Shown here in pieces: positions 8,829 through 17,675 of a stretch of 64,000 bases of DNA. The stretch covers positions 38,369-102,368 of the forward strand of contig NZ_LPNR01000099.1 in NCBI RefSeq assembly GCF_019266065.1. The letters are read 5' to 3'. The stretch comes from Nocardia sp. MH4 (GTDB lineage: Bacteria; Actinomycetota; Actinomycetes; Mycobacteriales; Mycobacteriaceae). The notes under the pieces are model-generated. The model was not told the DNA's origin, did not search any database, and worked only from the letters and a program-made list of their open reading frames with translations. The position numbers and the translations under genes were made by a program. Positions within the stretch are counted from its first letter, which is position 1. The number at the start of each line of letters is the position of its first letter.

Positions 8829-10636
8829 CGAACGTGCGGGGTGTGCGCTGGGGGCGGCGGGCCGCCGCGCTGGTCGCGGCCGCGCTGGCCGGCGCGCTGG
8901 TCCTGAGCGGGTGCGCCAGCCTGCCGGAGTCCTCGGCACCCCAGGCACTCGGCACGATCAATCGCGCGCCCACCTCGGAGGGACCGCCGCCGCCGACCTC
9001 GGGCCGCGACCCCGACCTGCTGGTCGGTGACTTCCTCGCGGCCAGCGCCGATCCGGCCAACCGGCACGCCGCGGCCCGCCAGTACATGGCGCCCGAGACC
9101 GCCGGTGAATGGAACGACGAGGCGAGCATCACCATCGTCGATCGCCCCGACACCCTGCGGGAATCGCGCTCCGGCGACAAGGCCAGCTACGTGATCCGCG
9201 CTCGCAAGGTCGGCGAGCTGGGCGGCGACGGTAGCTACCGGGCCGTCGAGGGCACGCTCGAGAACAAGATCGAGATGAGCAAGATCGACGGCGAGTGGCG
9301 GATCACCGAACTGCCACCCGGCGTCGTGATGGATTCCACCGCGTTCGACAAGACCTACCGCCGCTACGTGCTGCAATACGTCGATCCGGGCAGTTCCGTG
9401 CTGGTCCCCGATCCGCGCTGGATCTCGGTGCCGCGCGCCCAGCTGACCGAGCGGCTGATCGGCATGCTCGGCGCCGGGCCCCAGTCGGCGATCGCGCCGG
9501 TGGTGCGCAATCAGCTCGCGCAACCGGTGGCCGTGCGCGGCCCGATCGTCAAGGCCAAGGACGAGCCCGGCGAAGTGGGCATCGGCATCGGTGGCGTGCG
9601 CATCGACTTCACCGGGGTCGCCCAGCTCGGGCAGAAGGAACGCGAACTGCTCGCCGCCCAGGTGGTGATGACGCTGGCCGGCGCCGACATCCTCGGCCCG
9701 TACGTGCTGCTCGCCGACGGCAAACCGCTCGACGACCGGTACGCGGCCGGCTGGTCGGTCGCCGACCTCGACCAGTACAGCGCCTCGGCCCCCGGCCAGA
9801 ACCGGATCGGTCTGCACGCGCTGCGCAACGGCACGCTGGTGCAGGTCACCCCCGACGGCATCGTCACCCCGAGCGGGTCCTTCGGCGAGGCGACCAACCT
9901 GCAGTCGGTGGGCATCTCCGCCGACGGCCAGTTCGTCGCCGCCGTCGCCGACACCGGCAGGCCCGCACCCGAACCCGGCCGCACCCTGCTGATCGGCAAC
10001 TACGGCGCCAAGGCCTTCGCCGTGGCCGAGGGCACCAGCATCGCCCGGCCGTCGTGGACCTCCGACGGCGGCGCCGCCTGGACGGTGCTCGACGGCGATC
10101 GTGTCATCCGTGCGGTCACCGACCGCGCCACCGGCAACGTCTCGGTCCAGGACGTCGACACCACCGCCCTGTTCGAGGGGACGGGCGCGCCGCGGCCGCC
10201 GATCAGCGAGGTGGTGGTCTCGCGCACCGGCGTGCGGGCCGCGCTGATCGCCGACGGCAAGGTCTACGTGGCGGTGGTCGAACGTCGTCCCGACGGCAAG
10301 TACGCGCTCACCTCCCCGCTGCCGCTCGCGCTCGGGTTGAGCACTCGCGCGGTCTCGCTGAGCTGGGTCACCGGCGACACGATCATGGTGGCCCGCGAGG
10401 GCAACGTCGACCCGGTTTTCACCGTCTCCATCGACGGTTCCCAGTTCTCCCCGGTGACCTCGCAGAACCTGACCCCGCCGGTGCGGGTGGTGACGGCCGC
10501 GCCCGCCACCCAGTACGTGGCCGACTCCCGCGCCGTGCTGCAGCTGCAGACCGCCGATCCGGCTCGCAACGACCGCTTCTGGCGCGAGGTGCCGGGTCTG
10601 ACCGGCGAGCGCGTCGTCCCGGTGCTGCCCAGCTGA
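8825..10636 (+). CDS. lpqB: Lipoprotein LpqB
   Basis: 603-residue lipoprotein that in mycobacteria interacts with the extracellular domain of MtrB and modulates MtrA activity. Lipobox LSGC places the lipidated Cys at residue 30 after a hydrophobic signal sequence. The middle (about residues 200-310) matches a GerMN domain. The C-terminal half has repeated VSADGQF-like blades of a beta-propeller (LpqB propeller domain). ATG overlaps the mtrB stop, so production of the three partners is coupled. Confidence 0.96.
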   Translation: MTNVRGVRWGRRAAALVAAALAGALVLSGCASLPESSAPQALGTINRAPTSEGPPPPTSGRDPDLLVGDFLAASADPANRHAAARQYMAPETAGEWNDEASITIVDRPDTLRESRSGDKASYVIRARKVGELGGDGSYRAVEGTLENKIEMSKIDGEWRITELPPGVVMDSTAFDKTYRRYVLQYVDPGSSVLVPDPRWISVPRAQLTERLIGMLGAGPQSAIAPVVRNQLAQPVAVRGPIVKAKDEPGEVGIGIGGVRIDFTGVAQLGQKERELLAAQVVMTLAGADILGPYVLLADGKPLDDRYAAGWSVADLDQYSASAPGQNRIGLHALRNGTLVQVTPDGIVTPSGSFGEATNLQSVGISADGQFVAAVADTGRPAPEPGRTLLIGNYGAKAFAVAEGTSIARPSWTSDGGAAWTVLDGDRVIRAVTDRATGNVSVQDVDTTALFEGTGAPRPPISEVVVSRTGVRAALIADGKVYVAVVERRPDGKYALTSPLPLALGLSTRAVSLSWVTGDTIMVAREGNVDPVFTVSIDGSQFSPVTSQNLTPPVRVVTAAPATQYVADSRAVLQLQTADPARNDRFWREVPGLTGERVVPVLPS

Positions 10637-10668
10637 CTTGTCGGTGGGCGCTGTGATACTCGCCCGCT

Positions 10669-11313
10669 ATGAGAGCCCTGCTCGATCTGGTGCTGCCCGT
10701 CCACTGCGGTGGCTGCGCGACGGCGGGCGTCGCGTGGTGCCCCGGCTGCGCGGCCGAGCTGAGCCGGGTCCCGGTGCGGGTCCGTCCGCGCACCGATCCC
10801 GGCGTTCCGTGCTGGGCGCTGGGCCCCTATCGCGGTCCGGGGCGCCGCGCCGTGCTGGCCGCCAAGGAGCACGGCAGGCGCGACCTGGCCGCACCACTCG
10901 GGCTGGCGCTGGCGCTGGCCCTGGACCGGCTACGGGCCCCTGATCGCCCGCTGGTGCTCGTGCCCGCGCCGACCCGATCGGCGGCCGCGCGCCGCCGCGG
11001 TGGTGACCCGGTGGCGCGCTCGGCGGCGCAGGCCGCGCGATGGCTGATCGATAGCCGGAGTGTGCCGCTGCTGCGGATGCGGCGCGGGGTCCGCGACTCG
11101 GTGGGGTTGACGCCACGCGAGCGTGCCCACAATCTGCGCGACAAGATCATGACCGTGACCCAGCTCGCCGACGCGGCGGTCATCGCGGCGAATGCCGAGG
11201 TAGTCGTGGTCGACGACGTCCTCACGACAGGGGCGACTGTCACCGAATCGGTACGCGTTCTTAGTCGAATCGGCGTACTTCCGTGCGCCGTTTTGGTGAC
11301 CTGCGCGGCTTGA
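10669..11313 (+). CDS. ComF-family phosphoribosyltransferase-like protein
   Basis: 214 residues. The N-terminal zinc-ribbon-like CGGC and CPGC pairs (residues 13-16 and 24-27) and the PRPP-binding signature VVVVDDVLTTGAT near residue 180 define the ComF family (Rv3242c position). In competent bacteria ComF acts in DNA uptake; in actinobacteria the role is unknown and may concern nucleotide salvage. It follows lpqB by 32 bp and precedes hpf as in mycobacteria. Confidence 0.88.
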   Translation: MRALLDLVLPVHCGGCATAGVAWCPGCAAELSRVPVRVRPRTDPGVPCWALGPYRGPGRRAVLAAKEHGRRDLAAPLGLALALALDRLRAPDRPLVLVPAPTRSAAARRRGGDPVARSAAQAARWLIDSRSVPLLRMRRGVRDSVGLTPRERAHNLRDKIMTVTQLADAAVIAANAEVVVVDDVLTTGATVTESVRVLSRIGVLPCAVLVTCAA

Positions 11314-11496
11314 CTCCGCGAAATTTGCGTGAACAGTGGCGCACTTGCCCGTGGCGGACTAGCGTCGCGGACACACACCGAACGACAAGTTTGGGAGGTG
11401 GCGCCGCGGACATCTGGTGCCGAGCGAATCCCGATCGGCACAGCTCAATCCCGCCGCACTCGCTTCATCGTGTGCGGCCATATCCGGGAGGTACGC

Positions 11497-12195
11497 GTGA
11501 CGACTTCTTCACGGGCATCAGTGCGAGATGCTGACCCCACGGCACTGGCTGACAGTGCCGCCGACTCGACCGAGAGCCCGCACGCCGAAGTGGTGGTCTC
11601 CGGTCGGAATGTCGAAGTCCCCGACCACTATCGAATCTATGTCGCGGAGAAGCTGGCTCGGCTAGAGCGCTTCGATCCGTCGATATTCCTCTTCGATGTG
11701 GAACTTTTCCACGAACGCAACCGTCGTCAACGCAAGGCCTGTCAGCGCGTCGAGATCACCGCGCGCGGCCGTGGACCGATCGTGCGCGCGGAAGCCTGCG
11801 CAGACAGCTTCTACGCCGCGCTGGAGTCGGCCACCCAGAAGATCGAGAGCAGACTGCGCCGGACCAAGGACAAGCGGCGCGTCGTGCACTACGGCGACAA
11901 GACGCCGGTCTCGGTCGCGCAGGCCACCGCGACGCTGGTGGACGAATCCCTGTTCGCCGCGCCGAACGGCGCCGCGGCGCACGCCCATGCCGAGGAACCC
12001 GAACACGAGGACGGTCCCGGCCACATCGTGCGCACCAAGGTGCACACCGCGACACCGATGTCGGTGGACGATGCGCTCTACCAGATGGAACTGGTCGGGC
12101 ACGACTTCTTCCTGTTCCATGATCGCGAGACGGACCGGCCCTCGGTCGTCTATCGCAGACACGCCTTCGACTACGGCCTGATCCGACTGGCCTGA
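11497..12195 (+). CDS. hpf: Ribosome hibernation-promoting factor (long form)
   Basis: 232-residue long HPF. The N-terminal S30AE domain (about residues 30-130; GRNVEVPDHYRIYVAEKLAR) binds the small subunit. The C-terminal domain (about 175-232; MSVDDALYQMELVGHDFFLF) mediates 100S dimerisation, joined by a His/Glu-rich linker. GTG start at 11497 is chosen because GGGAGGTACGC precedes it and homologous sequence begins soon after; the frame stays open upstream to 11329. A hairpin follows the stop. Confidence 0.93.
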   Translation: MTTSSRASVRDADPTALADSAADSTESPHAEVVVSGRNVEVPDHYRIYVAEKLARLERFDPSIFLFDVELFHERNRRQRKACQRVEITARGRGPIVRAEACADSFYAALESATQKIESRLRRTKDKRRVVHYGDKTPVSVAQATATLVDESLFAAPNGAAAHAHAEEPEHEDGPGHIVRTKVHTATPMSVDDALYQMELVGHDFFLFHDRETDRPSVVYRRHAFDYGLIRLA

Positions 12196-12212
12196 CACCA
12201 ACACACACCCCT

Positions 12213-12243
12213 CCGGGCATCCGCTGTCGCAGCGGGTGCCCGG
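12213..12243. terminator. Bidirectional hairpin between hpf and bluB
   Basis: 14-bp stem (CCGGGCATCCGCTG with CAGCGGGTGCCCGG, one G-T wobble) and 3-nt loop, in the 55-bp gap between convergent hpf and bluB. No T-run. Confidence 0.75.
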
Positions 12244-12250
12244 ATCGCGT

Positions 12251-12886
12251 TCAGCCGCCGAAGGTTTCGTGGTGCACGGCTTCGGTGAGCGAGCGACCCG
12301 ATCGCCACCCGAATCGTTCCAGGTCGGGGACCCGCTGGAATTCGCGCACCGGTCCGACGCACAGCCAGGCCACCGGCTTGATCCCGGCGGGCAGGTCGAC
12401 CAGCGCGCGCAGGAACTCCGGATCGTAGAACGACACCCAGCCGACGCCGACCTGCTCCGCGGTCGCCGCGAGCCACAGGTTCTGGATGGCCAGCACCGTC
12501 GAGTACACGCCGGTCTCCGGCACCGTCGCCCGGCCCAGGATCTGTGGCCCGCCGCGCCGGTCGTCGTGGGTGACCACGACGCCGGTGCCGCTCTCGATGA
12601 TCCCGTCGATCTTGATCGGCTCGAAGGTCTCGGCCCGATCGGCGGGCAGCGCGTCCCGGAACTCGACCCGCTTGCCCGCGACGTGGTCGGCGAAGCGGCG
12701 CAGAGTGTCGGGCTTGCGGACCACGACGAAGTCCCACGGTTGGGAGTTGCCGACGCTGGGCGCGCGGTGGGCGGCGTCCAGAATCCGCCACAGGGTGTCG
12801 TCGTCGACGAGCTCGCCGGTGAACTCGGCGCGCACATCACGGCGCAGGCGGATCGCGTCGTAGACGCTCAACTGGTCGGCACACAC
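12251..12886 (-). CDS. bluB: 5,6-dimethylbenzimidazole synthase BluB
   Basis: 211-residue flavoprotein of the nitroreductase superfamily that cannibalises FMN to make the lower ligand of vitamin B12. BluB-specific signatures are RRDVR near the N-terminus, APSVGNSQPW (FMN contact), LAIQNLWLAATAEQVGVGW, and the C-terminus WLCVGPVREFQRVPDLERFGW. Only the GTG at 12886 is available as a start, because a stop lies just upstream in frame. That codon sits in the loop of a 10-bp hairpin (12871-12896). It lies 23 bp downstream of the desaturase stop and may be co-transcribed with it. Confidence 0.9.
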   Translation of the reverse strand: MCADQLSVYDAIRLRRDVRAEFTGELVDDDTLWRILDAAHRAPSVGNSQPWDFVVVRKPDTLRRFADHVAGKRVEFRDALPADRAETFEPIKIDGIIESGTGVVVTHDDRRGGPQILGRATVPETGVYSTVLAIQNLWLAATAEQVGVGWVSFYDPEFLRALVDLPAGIKPVAWLCVGPVREFQRVPDLERFGWRSGRSLTEAVHHETFGG

Positions 12887-12896
12887 GCCGACCAGT
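12871..12896 (-). promoter_or_regulatory. Hairpin presenting the bluB start codon in its loop
   Basis: ACTGGTCGGC (12871-12880) and GCCGACCAGT (12887-12896) are perfect inverted repeats separated by ACACAC, which contains the bluB GTG. It may be a desaturase terminator without T-run, or a structure that hides the bluB start. Confidence 0.45.
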
Positions 12897-12909
12897 CAAC
12901 CGCAGCCGG

Positions 12910-14154
12910 TCAGGCCATCGAGCGGCGGGCCAGCTTGCGCCCGGCGTCCAGCGCGGTGCGCAGGCCACGGCGACGGCCGGTCACCGGGTCGACGGTGCTG
13001 ACGGCATTGCCGCCGAACAGCTTCTCGGACTTGGTCTCCGGGGCGTCGTCGGTGGTGTGGCGCAGGTACTTGTTGGGCAGCGACAGCTTGAGGATCGTGC
13101 GCCACGACTTGAAGTACTGCACCGGCAGCGACCCGGTGGTGTAGGGCAGGTCGTACTTCTCGGCCAGCTCGCGCACCCGCACGGCGATGGCGGCGTAGCG
13201 GTTGCTCGGCAGGTCGGGGAACAGGTGGTGCTCGATCTGGTGGCTGAGGTTGCCGGTCATGAAGTGCATGACCTTGCCGCCGGAGATGTTGGCGCTGCCC
13301 AGCATCTGGCGCAGGTACCACTCGCCCTGGGTCTCGTTCTCGATGTCGGCCTTGGTGAACTTCTCCGCGCCGTCGGGGAAGTGGCCGCAGAAGATCACCG
13401 CGTTGGTCCACACGTTGCGCACCACGTTGGCGGCCATGTTGGCGGTCAGGGTGGTGAAGAACGAGGGACCGGTGAGCAGCGGGAAGATCACGTAGTCCTT
13501 GGCCGCCTGCTTGCCGATCTTCTTGAGCACCAGCTTGCGGTCGGCGTCGAACTGCTGCCACTCGGGCGAGTCCTTGGTCCACTTCTTCTTGGCGACCTTG
13601 CCCAGCTCCAGATGCTGGATGGCGACGCCGTACTCGAACAGCATCTGCAGCAGCAGGTTGTAGACCGGGTTGCCCAGGTAGAACGGCATCCAGCGCTGAT
13701 CGCGGGTGACGCGCAGCAGGCCGTAGCCGATGTCGTCGTCCATGCCCAGGACGTTGGTGTACTTGTGGTGCAGGAAGTTGTGGGTGATCTTCCAGTGCGC
13801 CGACGGGCCCGCGTTGTCCCATTCCCACGAGGTGGAGTGGACTTCCGGATCGTTCATCCAGTCCCACTGCCCGTGCATGACGTTGTGCCCGATCTCCATG
13901 TTCTCGATGATCTTGGCAGTGCCGAGCAGGGCGACGCCGGCCAGCCAGGCCGGCGGCAGGAAGCTGGCGAACAGCACGGTACGTCCGCTGATCTCCAGCG
14001 CCCGCTGTAGGCGGATGACATTGCGGATGTAGCGCGCGTCGGCGGCCCCCCGTGAAGATTCGATTTCGCGGCGGATCGCGTCGAACTCAGCACCGAGAGC
14101 TTCGACATCCGCGGCGGTGAGGTGCGCGTATTCCTTGACATCCGAGATCGCCAT
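12910..14154 (-). CDS. Membrane fatty-acid desaturase, DesA3-like
   Basis: 414-residue acyl-CoA desaturase of the membrane di-iron type (Rv3229c/DesA3-like), expected to introduce the delta-9 double bond of oleate. The three His boxes are H90-NVM-H94, HNFLHH (125-130) and HQIEHH (305-310). Hydrophobic spans lie near residues 58-82 and 225-260. Electrons should come from the ferredoxin reductase at 15845-16975, the Rv3230c partner. ATG at 14154. A TACG-N4-CGTA palindrome lies 18-37 bp upstream, so a repressor probably controls it together with the reductase and the WS/DGAT. Confidence 0.93.
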   Translation of the reverse strand: MAISDVKEYAHLTAADVEALGAEFDAIRREIESSRGAADARYIRNVIRLQRALEISGRTVLFASFLPPAWLAGVALLGTAKIIENMEIGHNVMHGQWDWMNDPEVHSTSWEWDNAGPSAHWKITHNFLHHKYTNVLGMDDDIGYGLLRVTRDQRWMPFYLGNPVYNLLLQMLFEYGVAIQHLELGKVAKKKWTKDSPEWQQFDADRKLVLKKIGKQAAKDYVIFPLLTGPSFFTTLTANMAANVVRNVWTNAVIFCGHFPDGAEKFTKADIENETQGEWYLRQMLGSANISGGKVMHFMTGNLSHQIEHHLFPDLPSNRYAAIAVRVRELAEKYDLPYTTGSLPVQYFKSWRTILKLSLPNKYLRHTTDDAPETKSEKLFGGNAVSTVDPVTGRRRGLRTALDAGRKLARRSMA

Positions 14155-14171
14155 GCCGGTTACACTACCGT

Positions 14172-14191
14172 AGGTTACGAGAGCGTAGGTT
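14172..14191 (-). promoter_or_regulatory. Putative TetR-type operator, copy 1 (desaturase)
   Basis: On the minus strand AACCTACGctctCGTAACCT, with core TACG-N4-CGTA. A further CGTAGG half-site adjoins it at 14169-14174. It sits directly upstream of the desaturase ATG. The same 8+8 arrangement recurs at 17035-17054 and, as a cleaner palindrome, at 19126-19141. Confidence 0.65.
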
Positions 14192-14253
14192 GGCGATTTC
14201 GGGCCCGGATTGTGTGAAACGTCCTATTGCGAAATCGAGATGGAGATGTTATC

Positions 14254-15654
14254 TCATCCCCGGCGCGCCATCCGCTTGGCCGCTCGGTCGCGCAGCGCGC
14301 CGCGCTCGTGCTTGGCCCGCTCGCCGAGGGCGCGCTTGGCTTCGCGCAATGCCAGCTTCTCCTGCCGCGCCCGCGCCTTCAGCGTCGCTTTCGCTTCGCG
14401 CAGCACTTCCTTCTCGTGCCTGGCCTTGATCTCCAGCGACACCTTCGCGTCGTGCAGCGCCGAGCGCAGGCCGAAGCGCTTGCCCGTCTCCGGATCGACC
14501 CGCAGCGCGTCCGGCAGCGAGATGCCGGCGAACTTGTGCTCCGAGGACGTCTCGGGCGCGTCGTCGGCGGTCCGCTTCAGGAAGCGGTCCGGCAGGGCCA
14601 GCTTGTGGATGGTCCGGAACGCCAGCAGGTACTGCTTGCCCAGCGAGCCGGTCGTGTAGGGCAGGTCGTACTTGTCGCACAGTTCGCGCACGCGCACCGC
14701 GACCTCGGGGTACCGGTTGCTCGGCAGGTCGGGGAACAGATGGTGCTCGATCTGGTAGCAGAGGTTGCCGCTCATGAACGCCATCACCGGACCGGCCTTG
14801 AAGTTGGCGCTGCCCAGCATCTGGCGCAGGTACCACTCGCCCTGGGTCTCGCCGTCGAGCTGCTCGATCGTGAACTTCTCGGCGCCGTCGGGGAAGTGGC
14901 CGCAGAAGATCACCGCGTAGGCCCACAGGTTGCGGACCAGGTTGGCGGTCGTGTTCGCCTTCAGGGTCGACTTCCAGGCGGGACCGGTCAGCGCGGGGTA
15001 GAGCACGAAGTCCTTGACGACCTGGCGGCCCGCCTTGCGGGCGAACTCCTTGTTCGGCTCGGAGAGCAGCTGTTTGGTCGGAACTCCGGCCAGCTCCTTC
15101 TCGATGCCGAGGTCGTGCAGCGCGATGCCCCACTCGAAGGTGGCCGCGAGCAACAGATTCGCCGCGGGCTGCACCAGATGCTTGGGGTGCCAGGCCTCGT
15201 CGCGGGTCATCCGCAGGATGCCGAAGCCCAGATCCTCGTCCTTGCCCAGCACGTTGGTGTAGGTGTGATGGGAGTAGTTGTGCGCCCGGCGCCACTGCGC
15301 CGAGGTCCCGGTCATGTCCCACTCCCAGCTGGTGGAGTGGATCTCCGGATCGTTCATCCAGTCCCACTGCCCGTGGCTGACGTTGTGCCCCAGCTCCATG
15401 TTCTCGATGATCTTGGCCACCGACAGCAGCGCCGTGCCGCCGAGCCAGGCCCAGCGGTTGCGGCTGCCGAACAACACCGCGCGTCCCGCCACTTCCAGCG
15501 CGCGCTGGGCGGCGATGGTGCGACGGATGTACTTCGCGTCGCGTTCGCCGCGGGAGGTCTCCACCGAACGGCGGATCGAATCGAGTTCTTTCCCCAGGGT
15601 CTCGATGTCGGCCGACGTGAGGTGGGCGAAGGCCTGGATATCGGTGATGGCCAC
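14254..15654 (-). CDS. Second membrane fatty-acid desaturase with a repeat-bearing basic tail
   Basis: 466-residue paralogue of the neighbouring desaturase, with the same three His boxes (HNVSH, HNYSHH, HQ/YQIEHH: NLCYQIEHHLFPDLP). The GTG at 15654 is chosen by alignment (VAITDIQAFAHL to MAISDVKEYAHL) and by the AGAGAGGA ribosome site 6 bp before it. The last ~65 residues are absent from the paralogue and consist of three 18-residue repeats of form ARxEKxxLREAKxxLxxR, very basic and helix-prone. Substrate unknown; it probably shares the adjacent reductase. Unlike its neighbour it lacks the TACG-N4-CGTA site but has its own palindrome at 15781-15800. Confidence 0.92.
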   Translation of the reverse strand: MAITDIQAFAHLTSADIETLGKELDSIRRSVETSRGERDAKYIRRTIAAQRALEVAGRAVLFGSRNRWAWLGGTALLSVAKIIENMELGHNVSHGQWDWMNDPEIHSTSWEWDMTGTSAQWRRAHNYSHHTYTNVLGKDEDLGFGILRMTRDEAWHPKHLVQPAANLLLAATFEWGIALHDLGIEKELAGVPTKQLLSEPNKEFARKAGRQVVKDFVLYPALTGPAWKSTLKANTTANLVRNLWAYAVIFCGHFPDGAEKFTIEQLDGETQGEWYLRQMLGSANFKAGPVMAFMSGNLCYQIEHHLFPDLPSNRYPEVAVRVRELCDKYDLPYTTGSLGKQYLLAFRTIHKLALPDRFLKRTADDAPETSSEHKFAGISLPDALRVDPETGKRFGLRSALHDAKVSLEIKARHEKEVLREAKATLKARARQEKLALREAKRALGERAKHERGALRDRAAKRMARRG

Positions 15655-15702
15655 CGGGGTCCTCTCTGTTGGTGTGGCGGCTGGTCGGGTCGGAACGGAG
15701 AC

Positions 15703-15739
15703 GGGCCGAGAACGGCTGGCTGTGCCGCGTTCTCGGCCC
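15703..15739 (-). terminator. Hairpin after the ferredoxin reductase gene
   Basis: GGGCCGAGAACG pairs with CGTTCTCGGCCC (12 bp, 13-nt loop), 106 bp beyond the reductase stop and before the second desaturase. Plausible terminator without T-run. Confidence 0.5.
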
Positions 15740-15780
15740 TCGTGCGCCGGTCGGCGCGTGGTAGCCGGGACCAGCCGCTG

Positions 15781-15800
15781 TCGGCCATTCATATGGCCGA
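15781..15800 (-). promoter_or_regulatory. Palindrome upstream of the second desaturase
   Basis: TCGGCCAT-TCAT-ATGGCCGA, a perfect 8-bp inverted repeat with 4-nt spacer. It lies about 130 bp upstream of the GTG at 15654 and 45 bp from the reductase stop. The sequence differs from the TACG-N4-CGTA sites; a separate regulator is possible. Confidence 0.35.
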
Positions 15801-15844
15801 CGCATTACTCCGAGGGTACCTGGTGTCCGAAGTGCGTGGGGTGC

Positions 15845-16975
15845 TCAGATGTCGAGCGTGCAGTCACCCGCGGCGGCGGAGATGCAGGTCTGCACCTTGT
15901 CGCCCGGCTGACGTTCGTCACCGTTGCGCAGGTCGCGGGCGTGTCCGGCGGACAGGGTGACCACGCAGGTCTGGCAGATGCCCATCCGGCAGCCGAACGG
16001 CAGCTGGACCCCTACCGACTCGCCCGCCTCGAGCAGGCTGGTCGCGCCGTCGGCGGAGACGGTGCGGCCGGTGGTGCCGAAGGTCACGGTGCCGCCCTCG
16101 CCGATCGCCGAGCGCTCGACCTCGAAGCGCTCGATGTGCAGCTTCTCGGCGATTCCGGCTGTCTTCCAATGCTGTTCGATCGCGTCGAGCATCGGGGCCG
16201 GGCCGCACGCCCAGGTCTCGCGCTCACGCCAATCGGGGTAGAGCTCGTCCAGGCTCGCCAGCGAGAACAGGCCCTGCGCGTCGGTCAGCTGCAGGTGCGA
16301 GACGAAGCTCGGGTGCTTGTCGTGCAGCGCCCGCAGCTCGGCGCCGAACATCACATCGGCGTCGGTGGGCGCCGAGTGCACGTGCACCACATCGGAGACG
16401 CCGTCGCGCCGATCCATCGTCCGCAGCATCGACATCACCGGGGTGATGCCGCTGCCCGCGGTGAGGAAGAGCACCTTCGCCGGCGGCGGCTCCGGCAGCA
16501 CGAATCCGCCCTGCGGCGCGGCCAGGCGCACGATCGTGCCCGCGGCCACCCCGTTGACGAGGTGGCTGGACAGCTTGCCCTCCGGCATCGCCTTCACCGC
16601 GATGGAGATCAGCCGCTTGCCGCCCTCGCCGGTCCAGTCCGGCGGACAGGTCAGCGAGTAGGACCGCCAGTTCCAGCGGCCGTCGATCAGGATGCCGATG
16701 CCGATGTACTGGCCCGGCTGGTATTTGAAGTCGAAACCCCAGCCCGGCTTGATCACCAGGGTCGCCGAATCGGCGGTCTCCTTCTGTACCTCGACGATCC
16801 GCCCGCGCAGCTCCCGCGCCGACCACAGCGGGTTGGCCAGATGTAGGTAGTCGTCGGGGAGCAGGGGAGTGGTCACCCGGGCTACCGCGCCACGCAGCAC
16901 GTTGAGCTTGCCGCCGCGGTCGCCGACCTGCGCGGCCGGTGCTTCGAGCCATTCCCGGAACTTGTTCATGACCAT
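15845..16975 (-). CDS. Ferredoxin/FAD/NAD(P)H oxidoreductase, desaturase electron donor
   Basis: 376-residue fusion of ferredoxin reductase and ferredoxin, of the Rv3230c type that donates electrons to DesA3. In order: FAD domain with RSYSLT (about residue 115), NAD(P)H domain with [12 protein letters not shown] (about 185), and C-terminal plant-type 2Fe-2S domain with [11 protein letters not shown] and a final Cys in QTCISA. Start at the ATG 16975 (second ATG at 16969), where homologous sequence begins. Upstream at 17035-17054 is the TACG-N4-CGTA operator shared with the desaturase and WS/DGAT genes. Confidence 0.93.
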   Translation of the reverse strand: MVMNKFREWLEAPAAQVGDRGGKLNVLRGAVARVTTPLLPDDYLHLANPLWSARELRGRIVEVQKETADSATLVIKPGWGFDFKYQPGQYIGIGILIDGRWNWRSYSLTCPPDWTGEGGKRLISIAVKAMPEGKLSSHLVNGVAAGTIVRLAAPQGGFVLPEPPPAKVLFLTAGSGITPVMSMLRTMDRRDGVSDVVHVHSAPTDADVMFGAELRALHDKHPSFVSHLQLTDAQGLFSLASLDELYPDWRERETWACGPAPMLDAIEQHWKTAGIAEKLHIERFEVERSAIGEGGTVTFGTTGRTVSADGATSLLEAGESVGVQLPFGCRMGICQTCVVTLSAGHARDLRNGDERQPGDKVQTCISAAAGDCTLDI

Positions 16976-17034
16976 GCTTGCCGTTGTCTCCCTGTCCTGC
17001 CGTCGAGCCGCGGTGGGGCAGCTCGCTCGCAGCC

Positions 17035-17054
17035 AGGTTACGGCATCGTAGGTT
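17035..17054 (-). promoter_or_regulatory. Putative TetR-type operator, copy 2 (reductase)
   Basis: On the minus strand AACCTACGatgcCGTAACCT, identical to copy 1 at every position except the 4-nt spacer. It lies 60 bp upstream of the reductase ATG. Confidence 0.65.
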
Positions 17055-17099
17055 TGATGGCAGTGGCAGCGGTGATCACGGCGTTGATCTCGGGAGATG

Positions 17100-17675
17100 T
17101 CACAGCAGGTCGAGCAGGAACGGTAGTTCCTGGGTGGCGTACCAGGCGAGCTGGTGGTCCTCGGCGTCACCGAGGACGAACTCGGCGTCGGTATCGCCCA
17201 GATCAGCGGCGTCGATGACGTCGACGGCCTTGGCGACCTGCGGCTCGGCCTCGGCCAGGTCGACGTGCACCGACGCCACCTGGTCGTAGGTGATCGGCCC
17301 GGCCAGCTTCACCACCGCGTCGTCCAGATCGGGCCGCAGCTTCGCGCCGGCGACGTCGGCGGCGATCACCGCCCGCCGGTAGATCGGGCTGCCGGGGTCG
17401 GCCGCCTCGCCCTCGGCGGTGGCGTCGTCGGCCGCGTCGTCGAGGCCATCGCGTTCGGCCGCGAGCAGCCGCATCGACGCCCTGGCCGCCTCCTGCATCG
17501 CGACCTCGGCCAGTTCGTCGTCGTCGCCTGCGGCGTAGGCCTCGCGCAGCGCGGGTGTCACCGCGAACGCGGTCGCGCCGAGCGGGAACACCTCCCGCTC
17601 GTCGACGAGCCTGCGCAGCATCGGGATCGTCGCCGGGATGTAGACGCGCAGCTTGCCGTTGTCAGATACAGGCAC
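17100..17675 (-). CDS. Conserved hypothetical protein (DUF6912/Rv3231c-like)
   Basis: 191-residue soluble acidic protein, matching the mycobacterial Rv3231c by position and by the N-terminus [22 protein letters not shown]. No enzyme motif is visible; an Asp/Glu/Ala-rich linker lies near residues 80-95. GTG start at 17675 overlaps the end of the WS/DGAT gene by 14 bp, so the two are likely co-translated. Its steady association with desaturase and reductase genes suggests a lipid-related role, which is only inference. Confidence 0.85.
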   Translation of the reverse strand: MPVSDNGKLRVYIPATIPMLRRLVDEREVFPLGATAFAVTPALREAYAAGDDDELAEVAMQEAARASMRLLAAERDGLDDAADDATAEGEAADPGSPIYRRAVIAADVAGAKLRPDLDDAVVKLAGPITYDQVASVHVDLAEAEPQVAKAVDVIDAADLGDTDAEFVLGDAEDHQLAWYATQELPFLLDLL

